A DNA stretch of 8,804 bases from Rickettsiales bacterium (GTDB lineage Bacteria; Pseudomonadota; Alphaproteobacteria; Rickettsiales; UBA1997), in assembly GCA_028040005.1 (NCBI GenBank), contig JAOFKK010000038.1:1-8804 (forward strand). The letters are read 5' to 3'. Positions 1-7,100 of the stretch are shown in pieces; within the stretch, counting starts at the first letter, position 1; each line of letters begins with the position of its first letter. The notes beneath the pieces were generated by a model, which was given only the letters and a program-made list of their open reading frames with translations, was not told where the DNA came from and made no database searches. The position numbers and the translations under genes are program-made.

Positions 1-1
1 C

Positions 2-172
2 TCATTAAATCAAATATCATCTCTTTTTGACAGGGATAAATCTGTAATTTCTAGACATTTAAATAAAATATTTAAAACAGAAGAATTATATAAAAATCAA
101 GCTGTTGCAAAAAATGCAACAACTGCGAGCGACGGCAAAACTTACTTTGTAGAATATTCTATTGAATGCTAA
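2..172 (+). pseudogene. RhuM-family protein, truncated remnant (5' end outside window)
   Basis: Reading from base 2 gives 56 codons without a start before TAA at 170-172. The peptide contains SLFDRDKSVISRHLNKIF and then KNATTASDGKTYFVEY. These match the conserved N-terminal helix-turn-helix-like part of RhuM family proteins (virulence protein RhuM, also common in phages and mobile elements), which normally reads close to LFxxDKSVISRHLKNIF and then FATTAADGKTYxVEYYNLD. In full-length members the chain continues for some 200 or more further residues (YNLDxIIxVGYRVNS and so on). Here it stops 5 residues after VEY with SIEC, so the gene is cut by a rearrangement or frameshift and only an N-terminal piece remains. 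I see no downstream frame that restores the family sequence. The molecular role of RhuM is not established; DNA binding is inferred. Confidence 0.75.
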
Positions 173-248
173 TTACTACTACGGAGGAGATAGAATTCCT
201 ATTCATTTTCTAAAATTCAGAAATTGTGGAAGAAAAGTATGCTTTCAA

Positions 249-276
249 GCCTTGATTATATTGACTTTATCAAGGC
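249..276. other. Stem-loop in the RhuM-fragment / 217-aa gene gap
   Basis: GCCTTGAT (249-256) and ATCAAGGC (269-276) form a perfect 8-bp stem with a 12-nt loop. No T-run follows on either strand, so this is not a convincing intrinsic terminator. The rest of the 173-359 gap has no gene I can recognise, although the + strand is open in frame 3 from about 153 to the TAG at 306-308. Confidence 0.4.
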
Positions 277-300
277 GCATCCCAAGCGGAGAATTGGATA

Positions 301-328
301 TTGATTAGTAAAATGATTTTAATATTAT
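301..328 (+). promoter_or_regulatory. Candidate sigma-70 promoter for the 217-aa/BRO gene pair
   Basis: TTGATT (301-306) is followed after 16 nt by TATTAT (323-328), giving 4/6 and 5/6 matches to consensus. Transcription would begin near 335 and leave a leader of about 25 nt before the ATG at 360. In A+T-rich DNA such matches occur by chance, so this is a candidate only. Confidence 0.35.
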
Positions 329-359
329 TAATTTATCAAAATAAATTAAGTATATAATA

Positions 360-1013
360 ATGCCAGAAAAACCTACGGGCAATATTGGTCCAATCAAAAT
401 AGAAGTAAAATCTAATTCAGTTAAAGACTCGTGGGAGATTATTAATTTTCCAAAAGAGAAAAGAGAAATAGAGAATAAAATTATAAAAAAATTTAGATAT
501 GCTGGGGAAGAAGCGGGATTTGTGTTTAATGATATAAAAGAAAATAACGAAAATCATTATGATTACACTCTCACTTTACCCGGAGGTGAAGTTTATCTTG
601 ATCTCATGGAAATAATTTATAAAAAATCTAATCAGAAGGGCAGTCCTTACGAAAAAGATCATAACTGGATTAAAAATGGGTATTATGCTGAGCAAATTCT
701 TAATCAAATATTTAAAAAAAGTAATAAATATCAAGATATAGGTAATACTCCAAAGCATCTCTTAACCTATGTCACGCACTATAATTTTTCTATTAATGAA
801 AATACAATAATAATATGTCAAAATGAACTGCGTAAAAGAAGACATGTTTTTGAAAATATTTTCTTTCTCGATATATTGGATGATACTAATAGTAAAATTA
901 GAGTTTTATATCCAATGGCAAATAATGCAATTTTAGGAGATTCAAAACTAAATGAATTAAAGAACCTTTCATATCTTAACTTAGACCCTAAAAAATGGAG
1001 TTTAATTGCATGA
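360..1013 (+). CDS. Unrecognised 217-residue protein paired with a BRO-family gene
   Basis: I do not recognise the family. The protein is soluble-looking, with no signal peptide or membrane segment. Residues 1-30 look flexible; 32-60 are helix-forming and charged (KEKREIENK...EEAGF). The centre, 66-86, has acidic residues D68, E77, D81 and E84 on what look like two beta-strands (HYDYTLTL, EVYLDLMEII). The part from 131 to 184 alternates strand and helix and ends in IRVLYP. Spaced acidic residues on adjacent strands recall nuclease folds of the PD-(D/E)xK type, but the lysine of that motif is not in place, so this is only a speculation. ATG 360 is the only reasonable start: an in-frame stop lies at 342-344 and the next in-frame ATG is at codon 83. 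There is no clear ribosome-binding site. The stop (TGA 1011-1013) abuts the next gene, so the two are probably co-translated and may act together. Confidence 0.75.
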   Translation: MPEKPTGNIGPIKIEVKSNSVKDSWEIINFPKEKREIENKIIKKFRYAGEEAGFVFNDIKENNENHYDYTLTLPGGEVYLDLMEIIYKKSNQKGSPYEKDHNWIKNGYYAEQILNQIFKKSNKYQDIGNTPKHLLTYVTHYNFSINENTIIICQNELRKRRHVFENIFFLDILDDTNSKIRVLYPMANNAILGDSKLNELKNLSYLNLDPKKWSLIA

Positions 1014-1014
1014 C

Positions 1015-1854
1015 ATGACCAATAAACTAATCGCATTTCAAAATAAAAAAATTCGTAGAATCTGGCATAAAGATCAATGGTGGTTTTCTGTTGTTGATGT
1101 CGCGGCAGTTTTGACTGAAAGTAAAGATGCAGGTGCATATTGGAGAAAGTTAAAACAAAGGTTAAAAATTGATGAAGGGAGTGAGGTCGTGACAAATTGT
1201 CACGCACTGAAATTAGAAGCCTCAGATGGTAAAAAATACGCTACTGACTGCGCTAATACTGAAACTATGTTTCGTATCATTCAATCTATTCCATCACCAA
1301 AAGCAGAGCCTTTTAAAAGATGGCTAGCTAAAGTTGGTTATGAAAGAATACAGGAAATTGAAGATCCGGAACTAGCTCAGGAAAGAATGAAGCAAATTTA
1401 CGAGCAAAAAGGCTATTCTAAAGATTGGATTGATAAAAGGCTTCGTGGAATTGCTATTAGACAAAATCTAACTGATGAGTGGAAAAATCGAGGAATTGAG
1501 CATGAAAAAGATTTTGCTATTTTAACAGCAGAAATTTCTAGAGCTACTTTTGGTATGACACCATCTGAATATAAAAAACATAAATCACTTACAAAATCCA
1601 ATCAAAATCTTCGTGATCATATGACAGATTTTGAACTAATATTTACCATGCTTGGTGAAAAGGTAACAACTGAAATTTCTAAAAAAGAAAAACCTGATAA
1701 TTTTAGCAAAAATAAACAAGTAGCCAAAAGAGGTGGTAATGTTGCCAAAAATGCTAGAATTGATACTGAAAAAGAACTTGGAAGATCGGTAATTTCTGAG
1801 GATAATTTTTTAGAAAATAGTGATAAAATTTTGATAGAAAACGAGGATGGTTAG
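1015..1854 (+). CDS. BRO-N domain protein with DinD-like C-terminal half (antirepressor-type)
   Basis: From ATG 1015 the protein is 279 residues. Residues ~4-112 form a BRO-N domain: the start NKLIAFQNKKIRRIWHKDQW is followed by WFSVVDVAAVLTES, the typical pattern of a phage antirepressor or baculovirus BRO N-terminus. Residues ~137-262 resemble the C-terminal half of E. coli DinD: an R-N-x-L-x-x-x-W segment, then DFAILTAEISRATFGM, KSLTKSNQNLRDHMTDFEL and a lysine-rich end. E. coli DinD is SOS-induced and inhibits RecA activities; BRO-N domains bind DNA. Whether this protein acts on RecA, on a repressor, or elsewhere cannot be told from sequence. Start choice: TTG 1006 in the same frame has GGAG (997-1000) at 5 nt spacing and overlaps the previous gene by 8 nt. 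ATG 1015 is the more usual codon and begins one base after the upstream TGA. Either way translation is coupled. No SOS box is visible upstream. Confidence 0.85.
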   Translation: MTNKLIAFQNKKIRRIWHKDQWWFSVVDVAAVLTESKDAGAYWRKLKQRLKIDEGSEVVTNCHALKLEASDGKKYATDCANTETMFRIIQSIPSPKAEPFKRWLAKVGYERIQEIEDPELAQERMKQIYEQKGYSKDWIDKRLRGIAIRQNLTDEWKNRGIEHEKDFAILTAEISRATFGMTPSEYKKHKSLTKSNQNLRDHMTDFELIFTMLGEKVTTEISKKEKPDNFSKNKQVAKRGGNVAKNARIDTEKELGRSVISEDNFLENSDKILIENEDG

Positions 1855-1895
1855 GATAATTTTGAGCCTATCATAAAAAGTGTGTAAATTATCTT

Positions 1896-1948
1896 TCATT
1901 TTGCTAATTTTTCCTAAAAATCTCTAGGAAATCTATCAGCAAAAATGA
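1896..1948. terminator. Imperfect stem-loop between convergent genes
   Basis: TCATTTTGCT (1896-1905) pairs with AGCAAAAATGA (1938-1948, one bulged A), and TTCCTA (1911-1916) pairs with TAGGAA (1925-1930) inside it. It lies between the ends of the + strand BRO gene and the minus strand gatA, the usual place for a shared bidirectional terminator. No clean T-run follows the stem on either strand, so termination is inferred from position. Nothing else is seen in 1855-2015. Confidence 0.4.
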
Positions 1949-2015
1949 TAACCAATCAAGTCACCTCCCATAATAACAAATATATAACTTTGATTCTAAT
2001 CTAAAATTTAATAAT

Positions 2016-3362
2016 TTAAATATTTTCTAGATAATTCCCGATTTCAAACATATTTTCCTCATCAAAATGGTTAGAAATAATTTGCAAACCCAGAGGTAAG
2101 TTATCCTTATCAAAACCAAAAGGTACTGACATTGCAGGCATGCCAGCAAGAGAAGCGGGGATGGTAAAAATATCATTAAGATACATTTTTGTTGGATCTT
2201 GGTTTTGTTCCCTAGTTGATTTTACTGTAAAAGCGGCAGAAGGCGCTGCAGGGGTTAAAATTGCATCAACCTTCTTAAAAGCATTTTTAAAATCTTGTAA
2301 AATTAAATTTCTAACCTTGCAAGCCTTTTTATAATAAGCATCATAATAGCCAGATGATAAAACATAAGTTCCGGTTAAAATCCTTCTCTTAACCTCGTCA
2401 CCAAAGCCTTCTGATCTTGTTGCTTCATAAAATTCATCTAAAGAATTAACCTCCTTGTTAGTTCTATGACCATATCTTACGCCATCATAACGAGAAAGAT
2501 TGGAAGAAGCTTCAGCCGGAGCAATAATATAATAGGTAGCAGGGGCATATTTGGTATGAGGAAGGGAAATATCGATAATTTCTGCCCCACCATCTTTTAA
2601 AGCATTAATGCCATCTTGCCATAATTTATTAACATCTGCATCAATATTATCAATTAAATATTCCTTTGGAATGCCAATTTTTTTGCCCTTAATATCGCCC
2701 TTTATTAATTGATCAAAATTTGGTACTGATTTTTCCATAGAAGTGGCGTCCTTTTGATCATAGCCGCAAATAATTTTTAAAAGTAATGCGCTATCTAAAA
2801 CTGTTTTAGCTAAAAAACCAGCCTGATCAAGTGAACTAGCAAAAGCAACCATACCATAGCGTGAACATCTACCATAGGTTGGTTTAACACCGACAATATT
2901 ATTAAAAGAAGCAGGTTGTCTAATTGATCCACCAGTATCACTACCAGTTGCAGCCACACATAAATTTGCAGCCACAGCAGCAGCTGAGCCACCAGAAGAG
3001 CCACCAGCAACTAAATCTTCACCATTTTTGGTATAGGGGCTTAATGCATTGCCAAAGTGACTAGTAATATTGGCTGAACCCATAGCAAATTCATCCATAT
3101 TAGTTTTACCAAGCATTAAAGCGCCTGCATCCCATAATTTTTGTGTTACCGTTGATTCATATTCTGGAATAAAATTTTCTAACATTTTAGAAGCAGAAGT
3201 TGTTCTTACGCCCTTAGTGCAAAATAAATCTTTAATGGCAAGCGGAATTCCTTCTAAAATTTTTGCTTGATTTTGAGCGATATTAATATCAGATTTTTTA
3301 GGAAATGGCGGAGACAGAGGGATTACTCTCGCTAAAGCTCGAGTTGCAAACAGCTGTTTCAC
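2016..3362 (-). CDS. gatA: Glutamyl/aspartyl-tRNA amidotransferase subunit A with replaced N-terminus
   Basis: GatA is the glutaminase/amidase subunit of GatCAB, which converts Glu-tRNA(Gln) and Asp-tRNA(Asn) to the amidated forms. This frame holds the amidase signature domain from residue ~22 on: catalytic Lys44 (in IPLAIKDLFCTKG), Ser122 (GGSSGGSAAA) and Ser146 (GSDTGGSIRQPAS). It continues through GVKPTYGRCSRYGMV, PAEASSNLSRYDGVRYG and SLAGMPAMSVPFG. The protein is 448 residues against a usual ~485-490. The lack is mainly at the N-terminus: the first ~55-60 family residues are absent and residues 1-22 (KQLFATRALARVIPLSPPFP) are translated from the 184-bp repeat, the last part being the tRNA-Ser 3' end. 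Homology begins at KKSDINIAQ. The C-terminus also stops about ten or more residues early, after NYLENI. The GTG start at 3360-3362 is the only likely one; an in-frame TGA lies a short way upstream and there is no good ribosome-binding site. No gatC or gatB is adjacent. It is either a duplicated, damaged copy or a chimeric gene still in use; no internal stops are present. Confidence 0.9.
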   Translation of the reverse strand: MKQLFATRALARVIPLSPPFPKKSDINIAQNQAKILEGIPLAIKDLFCTKGVRTTSASKMLENFIPEYESTVTQKLWDAGALMLGKTNMDEFAMGSANITSHFGNALSPYTKNGEDLVAGGSSGGSAAAVAANLCVAATGSDTGGSIRQPASFNNIVGVKPTYGRCSRYGMVAFASSLDQAGFLAKTVLDSALLLKIICGYDQKDATSMEKSVPNFDQLIKGDIKGKKIGIPKEYLIDNIDADVNKLWQDGINALKDGGAEIIDISLPHTKYAPATYYIIAPAEASSNLSRYDGVRYGHRTNKEVNSLDEFYEATRSEGFGDEVKRRILTGTYVLSSGYYDAYYKKACKVRNLILQDFKNAFKKVDAILTPAAPSAAFTVKSTREQNQDPTKMYLNDIFTIPASLAGMPAMSVPFGFDKDNLPLGLQIISNHFDEENMFEIGNYLENI

Positions 3363-3472
3363 TAAGGAAAATAAATTTCCTAAGTTTCACAACGCTTTAT
3401 TGTCAAACCCAATTATTTATTTATCGAGGGTTCGAATATGAGTGTTTTGATAAATCGTAATTAATATTAGAT
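3289..3472. repeat. 184-bp tandem repeat, copy A
   Basis: This copy matches 3473-3656 base for base by eye. Its first 36 bp (3289-3324) equal the 3' end and flank of the tRNA-Ser gene (3657-3692). The remaining 148 bp contain a 12-bp perfect palindrome AAACAGCTGTTT (3348-3359), direct repeats GTTTCAC (3356-3362 and 3384-3390) around an AGGAAA/TTTCCT stem-loop, and a 16-nt inverted copy of the tRNA T-arm region (3422-3437). The gatA frame runs out of this copy and uses its GTG. Confidence 0.95.
3377..3406 (-). promoter_or_regulatory. Candidate promoter inside the repeat, reading into gatA
   Basis: On the minus strand TTGACA (3401-3406) is a perfect -35 element. After 18 nt comes TAGGAA (3377-3382), only 3/6 to the -10 consensus. 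Transcription would start near 3370 and run into the GTG at 3362. The same sequence recurs in copy B (TTGACA at 3585-3590). Weak because of the poor -10. Confidence 0.25.
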
Positions 3473-3656
3473 TCAGATTTTTTAGGAAATGGCGGAGACA
3501 GAGGGATTACTCTCGCTAAAGCTCGAGTTGCAAACAGCTGTTTCACTAAGGAAAATAAATTTCCTAAGTTTCACAACGCTTTATTGTCAAACCCAATTAT
3601 TTATTTATCGAGGGTTCGAATATGAGTGTTTTGATAAATCGTAATTAATATTAGAT
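3473..3656. repeat. 184-bp tandem repeat, copy B
   Basis: This is the second identical unit, directly following copy A at a period of exactly 184 bp. It begins with the 36-bp tRNA-Ser end (3473-3508) and ends just before the real tRNA-Ser 3' flank. The palindrome AAACAGCTGTTT recurs at 3532-3543. Perfect identity points to a recent duplication, to gene conversion, or to an assembly artefact. Confidence 0.95.
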
Positions 3657-3692
3657 TCAGATTTTTTAGGAAATGGCGGAGACAGAGGGATT
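3657..3692. repeat. Third, partial 36-bp repeat: att-like tRNA-Ser 3' end
   Basis: These 36 bp are the third occurrence of the repeat head. They cover the downstream flank of tRNA-Ser, its CCA and the 3' acceptor strand, and end inside the T-arm (GAGGGATT on the + strand). Beyond 3692 the real tRNA sequence continues (CGAACCC) whereas the two full copies change to ACTCTCG. Direct duplication of a tRNA 3' end is the usual mark left by tyrosine-recombinase integration, so 3289-3324, 3473-3508 and 3657-3692 are att-like. No integrase gene is in the window. Confidence 0.7.
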
Positions 3693-3765
3693 CGAACCCT
3701 CGATACAGTGTTACCCGTATACTTTCTTAGCAGGAAAGCGCTTTCAGCCGCTCAGCCATGTCTCC
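3674..3765 (-). tRNA. tRNA-Ser, anticodon GCT
   Basis: The minus strand from 3765 folds as a class II tRNA. The acceptor GGAGACA pairs with TGTCTCC, the D-arm stem is GCT/AGC, and the anticodon stem CTTTC/GAAAG encloses loop CTGCTAA with anticodon GCT (3729-3731 on the + strand), reading AGC and AGU. A long variable arm has an ATAC/GTAT stem, the T-arm is GAGGG-TTCGAAT-CCCTC, the discriminator is G, and CCA is encoded (3674-3676). The long variable arm and GCT anticodon fix it as serine. All arms pair, so the gene looks functional. Its 3' end is duplicated twice in the adjacent 184-bp repeats. Confidence 0.97.
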
Positions 3766-3778
3766 AAGGAATTAAGTA

Positions 3779-3806
3779 ATTGTGATATAAAATGAAAAAA
3801 AGTCAA
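3779..3806 (-). promoter_or_regulatory. Probable tRNA-Ser promoter
   Basis: On the minus strand TTGACT (3801-3806) is followed after 16 nt by CACAAT (3779-3784), giving 5/6 and 4/6 matches. Transcription would begin near 3772, about 7 nt before the mature tRNA 5' end, the usual short leader of a tRNA gene. Confidence 0.45.
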
Positions 3807-3838
3807 CATATATTCATGAAATTTATCCTCTCGATCTA

Positions 3839-4126
3839 TTATGGCCGAACATAAACTTCTTCTGATGTTGGTATAGCTGTTGAGACTGTTGATATCGTTG
3901 ATATTGTAGATGGTCTTCTTGGCGGTATAGGTTGCGGCTCTGGATTTGCACGTAATGCGCCTACTTCTGGTACCACCCTATCAAGATGTTCACCCACTGG
4001 ATCAGCCCTTCTTCTAAATAATGCACAAACAATAATTATAGATGATATGATTGTAATAAAAACCATATAAAATCCTGCATGTGATTCGTTATTTTTATTA
4101 TCTATATCACTATTTCCGTTATGCAT
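3839..4126 (-). CDS. Small single-pass membrane protein of unknown function
   Basis: The protein has 95 residues. Residues 1-17 are polar and asparagine-rich, and 18-37 (from GFYMVFIT to CALF) form one hydrophobic membrane helix. FRRRA follows at once, which by the positive-inside rule puts the C-terminus in the cytoplasm. Residues 62-95 are proline-rich (PEPQPIPPRRP) and then serine/threonine-rich with an STIST repeat. I do not recognise a family. The ATG is 10 nt after the carB stop on the same strand, so it is probably the last gene of the carAB transcript. There is no strong ribosome-binding site. Low-complexity tails of this kind occur in small Rickettsiales proteins that may be lineage-specific. 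It could be a chance open frame, but the membrane helix with adjacent arginines and the operon spacing favour a real gene. Confidence 0.6.
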   Translation of the reverse strand: MHNGNSDIDNKNNESHAGFYMVFITIISSIIIVCALFRRRADPVGEHLDRVVPEVGALRANPEPQPIPPRRPSTISTISTVSTAIPTSEEVYVRP

Positions 4127-4136
4127 ATAAAGCTTA

Positions 4137-7100
4137 TTATATTATACCAAAATCTCTTATTTTTTCAGTATCTATGCCCATATCCTGCAAACAAACAATA
4201 TCAAATTCACCTTCATTTTCATGGATCTTTTTAATCGATCTAGAAATATATCGAGCAGCATTAATAGTTGTAAAACAAAAAACCTGATTCATAAGCATAG
4301 CCCTTCTTAAACCAAATGACCTAGTGATAGAAAGAGAATCAGAAGAAGTATTAATAGCTAAAGAGATTTTGCCATCATTAGCCAAATCAACAACATTATA
4401 ACCGCCATCACTTTCTTTATTAACTCTAGTTACATCTTTTAAACCCTCTAAGCTTAGGAATTTTTCAGTGTTAATGGTGGCGTAAATTTTATATCCACAT
4501 TCTTGTAAATTTTTAACAATTCCAAATAATTCTAGGGTTTTATCCTTTTCTTTAACTGAAATTAAAGCACCTTCTTTTTCTAAGATCTTAGGGCTTACAC
4601 CTAATTGGGCTTTAAAAAAAGCAATATCAAAATCTTCATCTACCCCCATTACTTCACCAGTTGATTTCATTTCTGGACCAAGTAGAATATCTGTATTAGA
4701 GAATCTAACAAAAGGGAAAACCACCTCTTTAACTGAATAATATTTTTCACTATAATTAATAGCATCTTTTAAATTAAATTCAGATAATTTATGACCAACC
4801 ATTAAAAGTGAAGCAATTTTGATAATATTAATACCGGTTGCTTTGGCTACAAAAGGCGCTGTACGAGAAGCTCTCGGATTAACTTCAATAATATATAATT
4901 GATTATCTTTAATGGCATATTGTACATTCATTAAGCCACAAACTCCAATTTCTGTTGCTAGCTTAATTATGCTTGTTTTAATTTGCTGAATTTGATCTTG
5001 AGTTAAAGAAAAAGGCGGTAAGCAGCAAGCTGAATCACCCGAATGAATACCAGCCTCTTCAATATGTTGCATAATACCAACAATCTCAACATCTTTACCA
5101 TCACTTAAAGCATCAACATCAATTTCAATAGCATTTTCAAGGAATTTATCAATCAAAATTGGTCCATCTAAAATAACCGCTTTATTTTGCTTAATATATT
5201 TTGTTAAAGATTCCTTATTATAAATAATTTCCATAGCGCGACCACCAAGAACATTAGATGGGCGAATTACTACTGGATAGGTGATTTTATTAACAGAATC
5301 CTCAATTTCTTCTAATTTATGACATATGTCATTTTTTGGCTGAATTAAATTAATTTTATGAAGTAATTTTTGGAATCTTTCACGATCTTCAGCTAAATCA
5401 ATTTTATCAAAAGGCGTTCCCAAAATAGGAAGATTAAATTGACTGATATATTTTGCTAATTTTAAAGCAGTTTGACCACCAAATTGGGCAATTACACCAA
5501 CTAAATTGCCTTTTTCTTGTTCTTTTCTGATAATTTCTAACACATATTCTGCACTCATTGGTTCAAAATAAAGCCTGTCAGAAGTATCATAATCAGTTGA
5601 AACAGTCTCAGGATTGCAATTGATCATTATAGTTTCGTAGCCAGCATCTGATAAGGTAAAACAAGCATGAACACAAGCATAATCAAACTCAATACCTTGG
5701 CCAATTCTATTTGGTCCGCCACCTAAAATAATGACTTTTTTCTTGTCAGAAATTTCAGCCTCACATTCAGATCCTGTAATATGATCGCCCTCATAACAAG
5801 AATACATATATTTGGTGAAAGATTGAAATTCAGCACTACAAGTGTCAATCCTTTTATAAACTGGATTAACTTCTAATTTTTGCCTTAATTTGCTAATATC
5901 AAACTCACCCTTACCGGTTAATTTACCTAATCTAGAATCAGAAAAACCTAATTTTTTAAGCCTAAGAAGTTCAGCTTTGTCATTTTTAATACCGTTTTTT
6001 CTAATTTTAGCTTCTTCATTGACAATTTTAGAAATTTGCTCAACAAACCATTTATCATAATGGGTAATTTGGCAAATATCAGAAATAGAGATATTATATC
6101 TTAACGCTTGGGCAATTAATAAAATACGATTTGGACTAAAATGTTTTAATTTTTCTTTGATGATCTCTTGATTTTGCTCTATAGAATTTGTTATCAAAAT
6201 ACCTTCAACTTCTACTTCAGTAAAGCCATCTAGTCCAATTTCCATCGAGCAAAGTGCTTTTTGTATTGATTCAGCAAAATTACGACCAATAGCCATAGCC
6301 TCACCAACCGACCTCATAGCGCTAGATAATATTGGATTAGCATCTTGGAATTTTTCAAAAGTAAATCTAGGAACTTTTGTTACAACATAATCAATTGTTG
6401 GTTCAAAAGATGCTGGCGTAACTTTGGTGATGTCATTTTGAATTTCATCCAAACTATAGCCAATTGCAAGAAGTGCGGCAACTTTGGCAATAGGAAAGCC
6501 AGTTGCCTTAGAAGCTAAGGCTGAAGATCTAGAAACCCTAGGATTCATTTCAATAACCACCAAGCGACCATCCTCAGGATTAACGGCAAATTGCACATTA
6601 GAACCGCCAGTTTCGACTCCAATTTCTCTAATTACAGCAATTGAAGCATTACGCATTTTTTGATATTCCTTATCGGTTAAGGTTAAAGCTGGTGCTACCG
6701 TGATAGAATCGCCAGTATGAATGCCCATAGGATCAATATTTTCAATAGAGCAAATAATGATAGCATTATCTTTACTATCTCTAATTACTTCCATTTCATA
6801 TTCTTTCCAACCTATGATTGATTCATCAATTTGCACTTCACCAACTGGTGATAAATTTAAACCATTTTTAACAATTTTTTTAAATTCGGACATGGTTTCA
6901 GCAATACCACCACCACTACCACCAAGGGTAAAAGAAGGTCGTATAATGGCAGGTAATCCAATTTCTTGAACAATCTCTAGCGCCTGTTCCAAAGAGTTAA
7001 TTACAGCATTTTTGGGCACTTCCAGACCAATTTTTGCCATTGCCTTATTGAATAATTCACGATCTTCAGCCTTTTTAATAGCTTTGGAGTCGGCACCAAT

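Noticed and set aside
249..276. The 8-bp stem-loop as terminator of the RhuM remnant
   Set aside because: No T-run follows it on either strand.
353..358. Perfect TATAAT just before the ATG at 360
   Set aside because: Transcription from it would begin a few bases inside the gene, and no alternative start codon lies close downstream. The pair at 301-328 fits better.
818..1207. 129-codon minus-strand frame opposite the end of the 217-aa gene and the start of the BRO gene
   Set aside because: It is a mirror frame of two better-supported genes and has no recognisable protein features.
2810..3270. Two ~66-codon frames (one on each strand) inside gatA
   Set aside because: They are shadows of the conserved amidase sequence and have no start context.
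3289..3656. CRISPR array
   Set aside because: There are only two units, identical throughout with no variable spacers; the structure is a tandem duplication.
3673..3795. Frame of about 40 codons on the + strand starting ATGGCGGAG and crossing the tRNA-Ser gene antisense
   Set aside because: It is the complement of a well-folded tRNA; such MAETEGFEPS-type frames are a common false gene call opposite tRNA-Ser.
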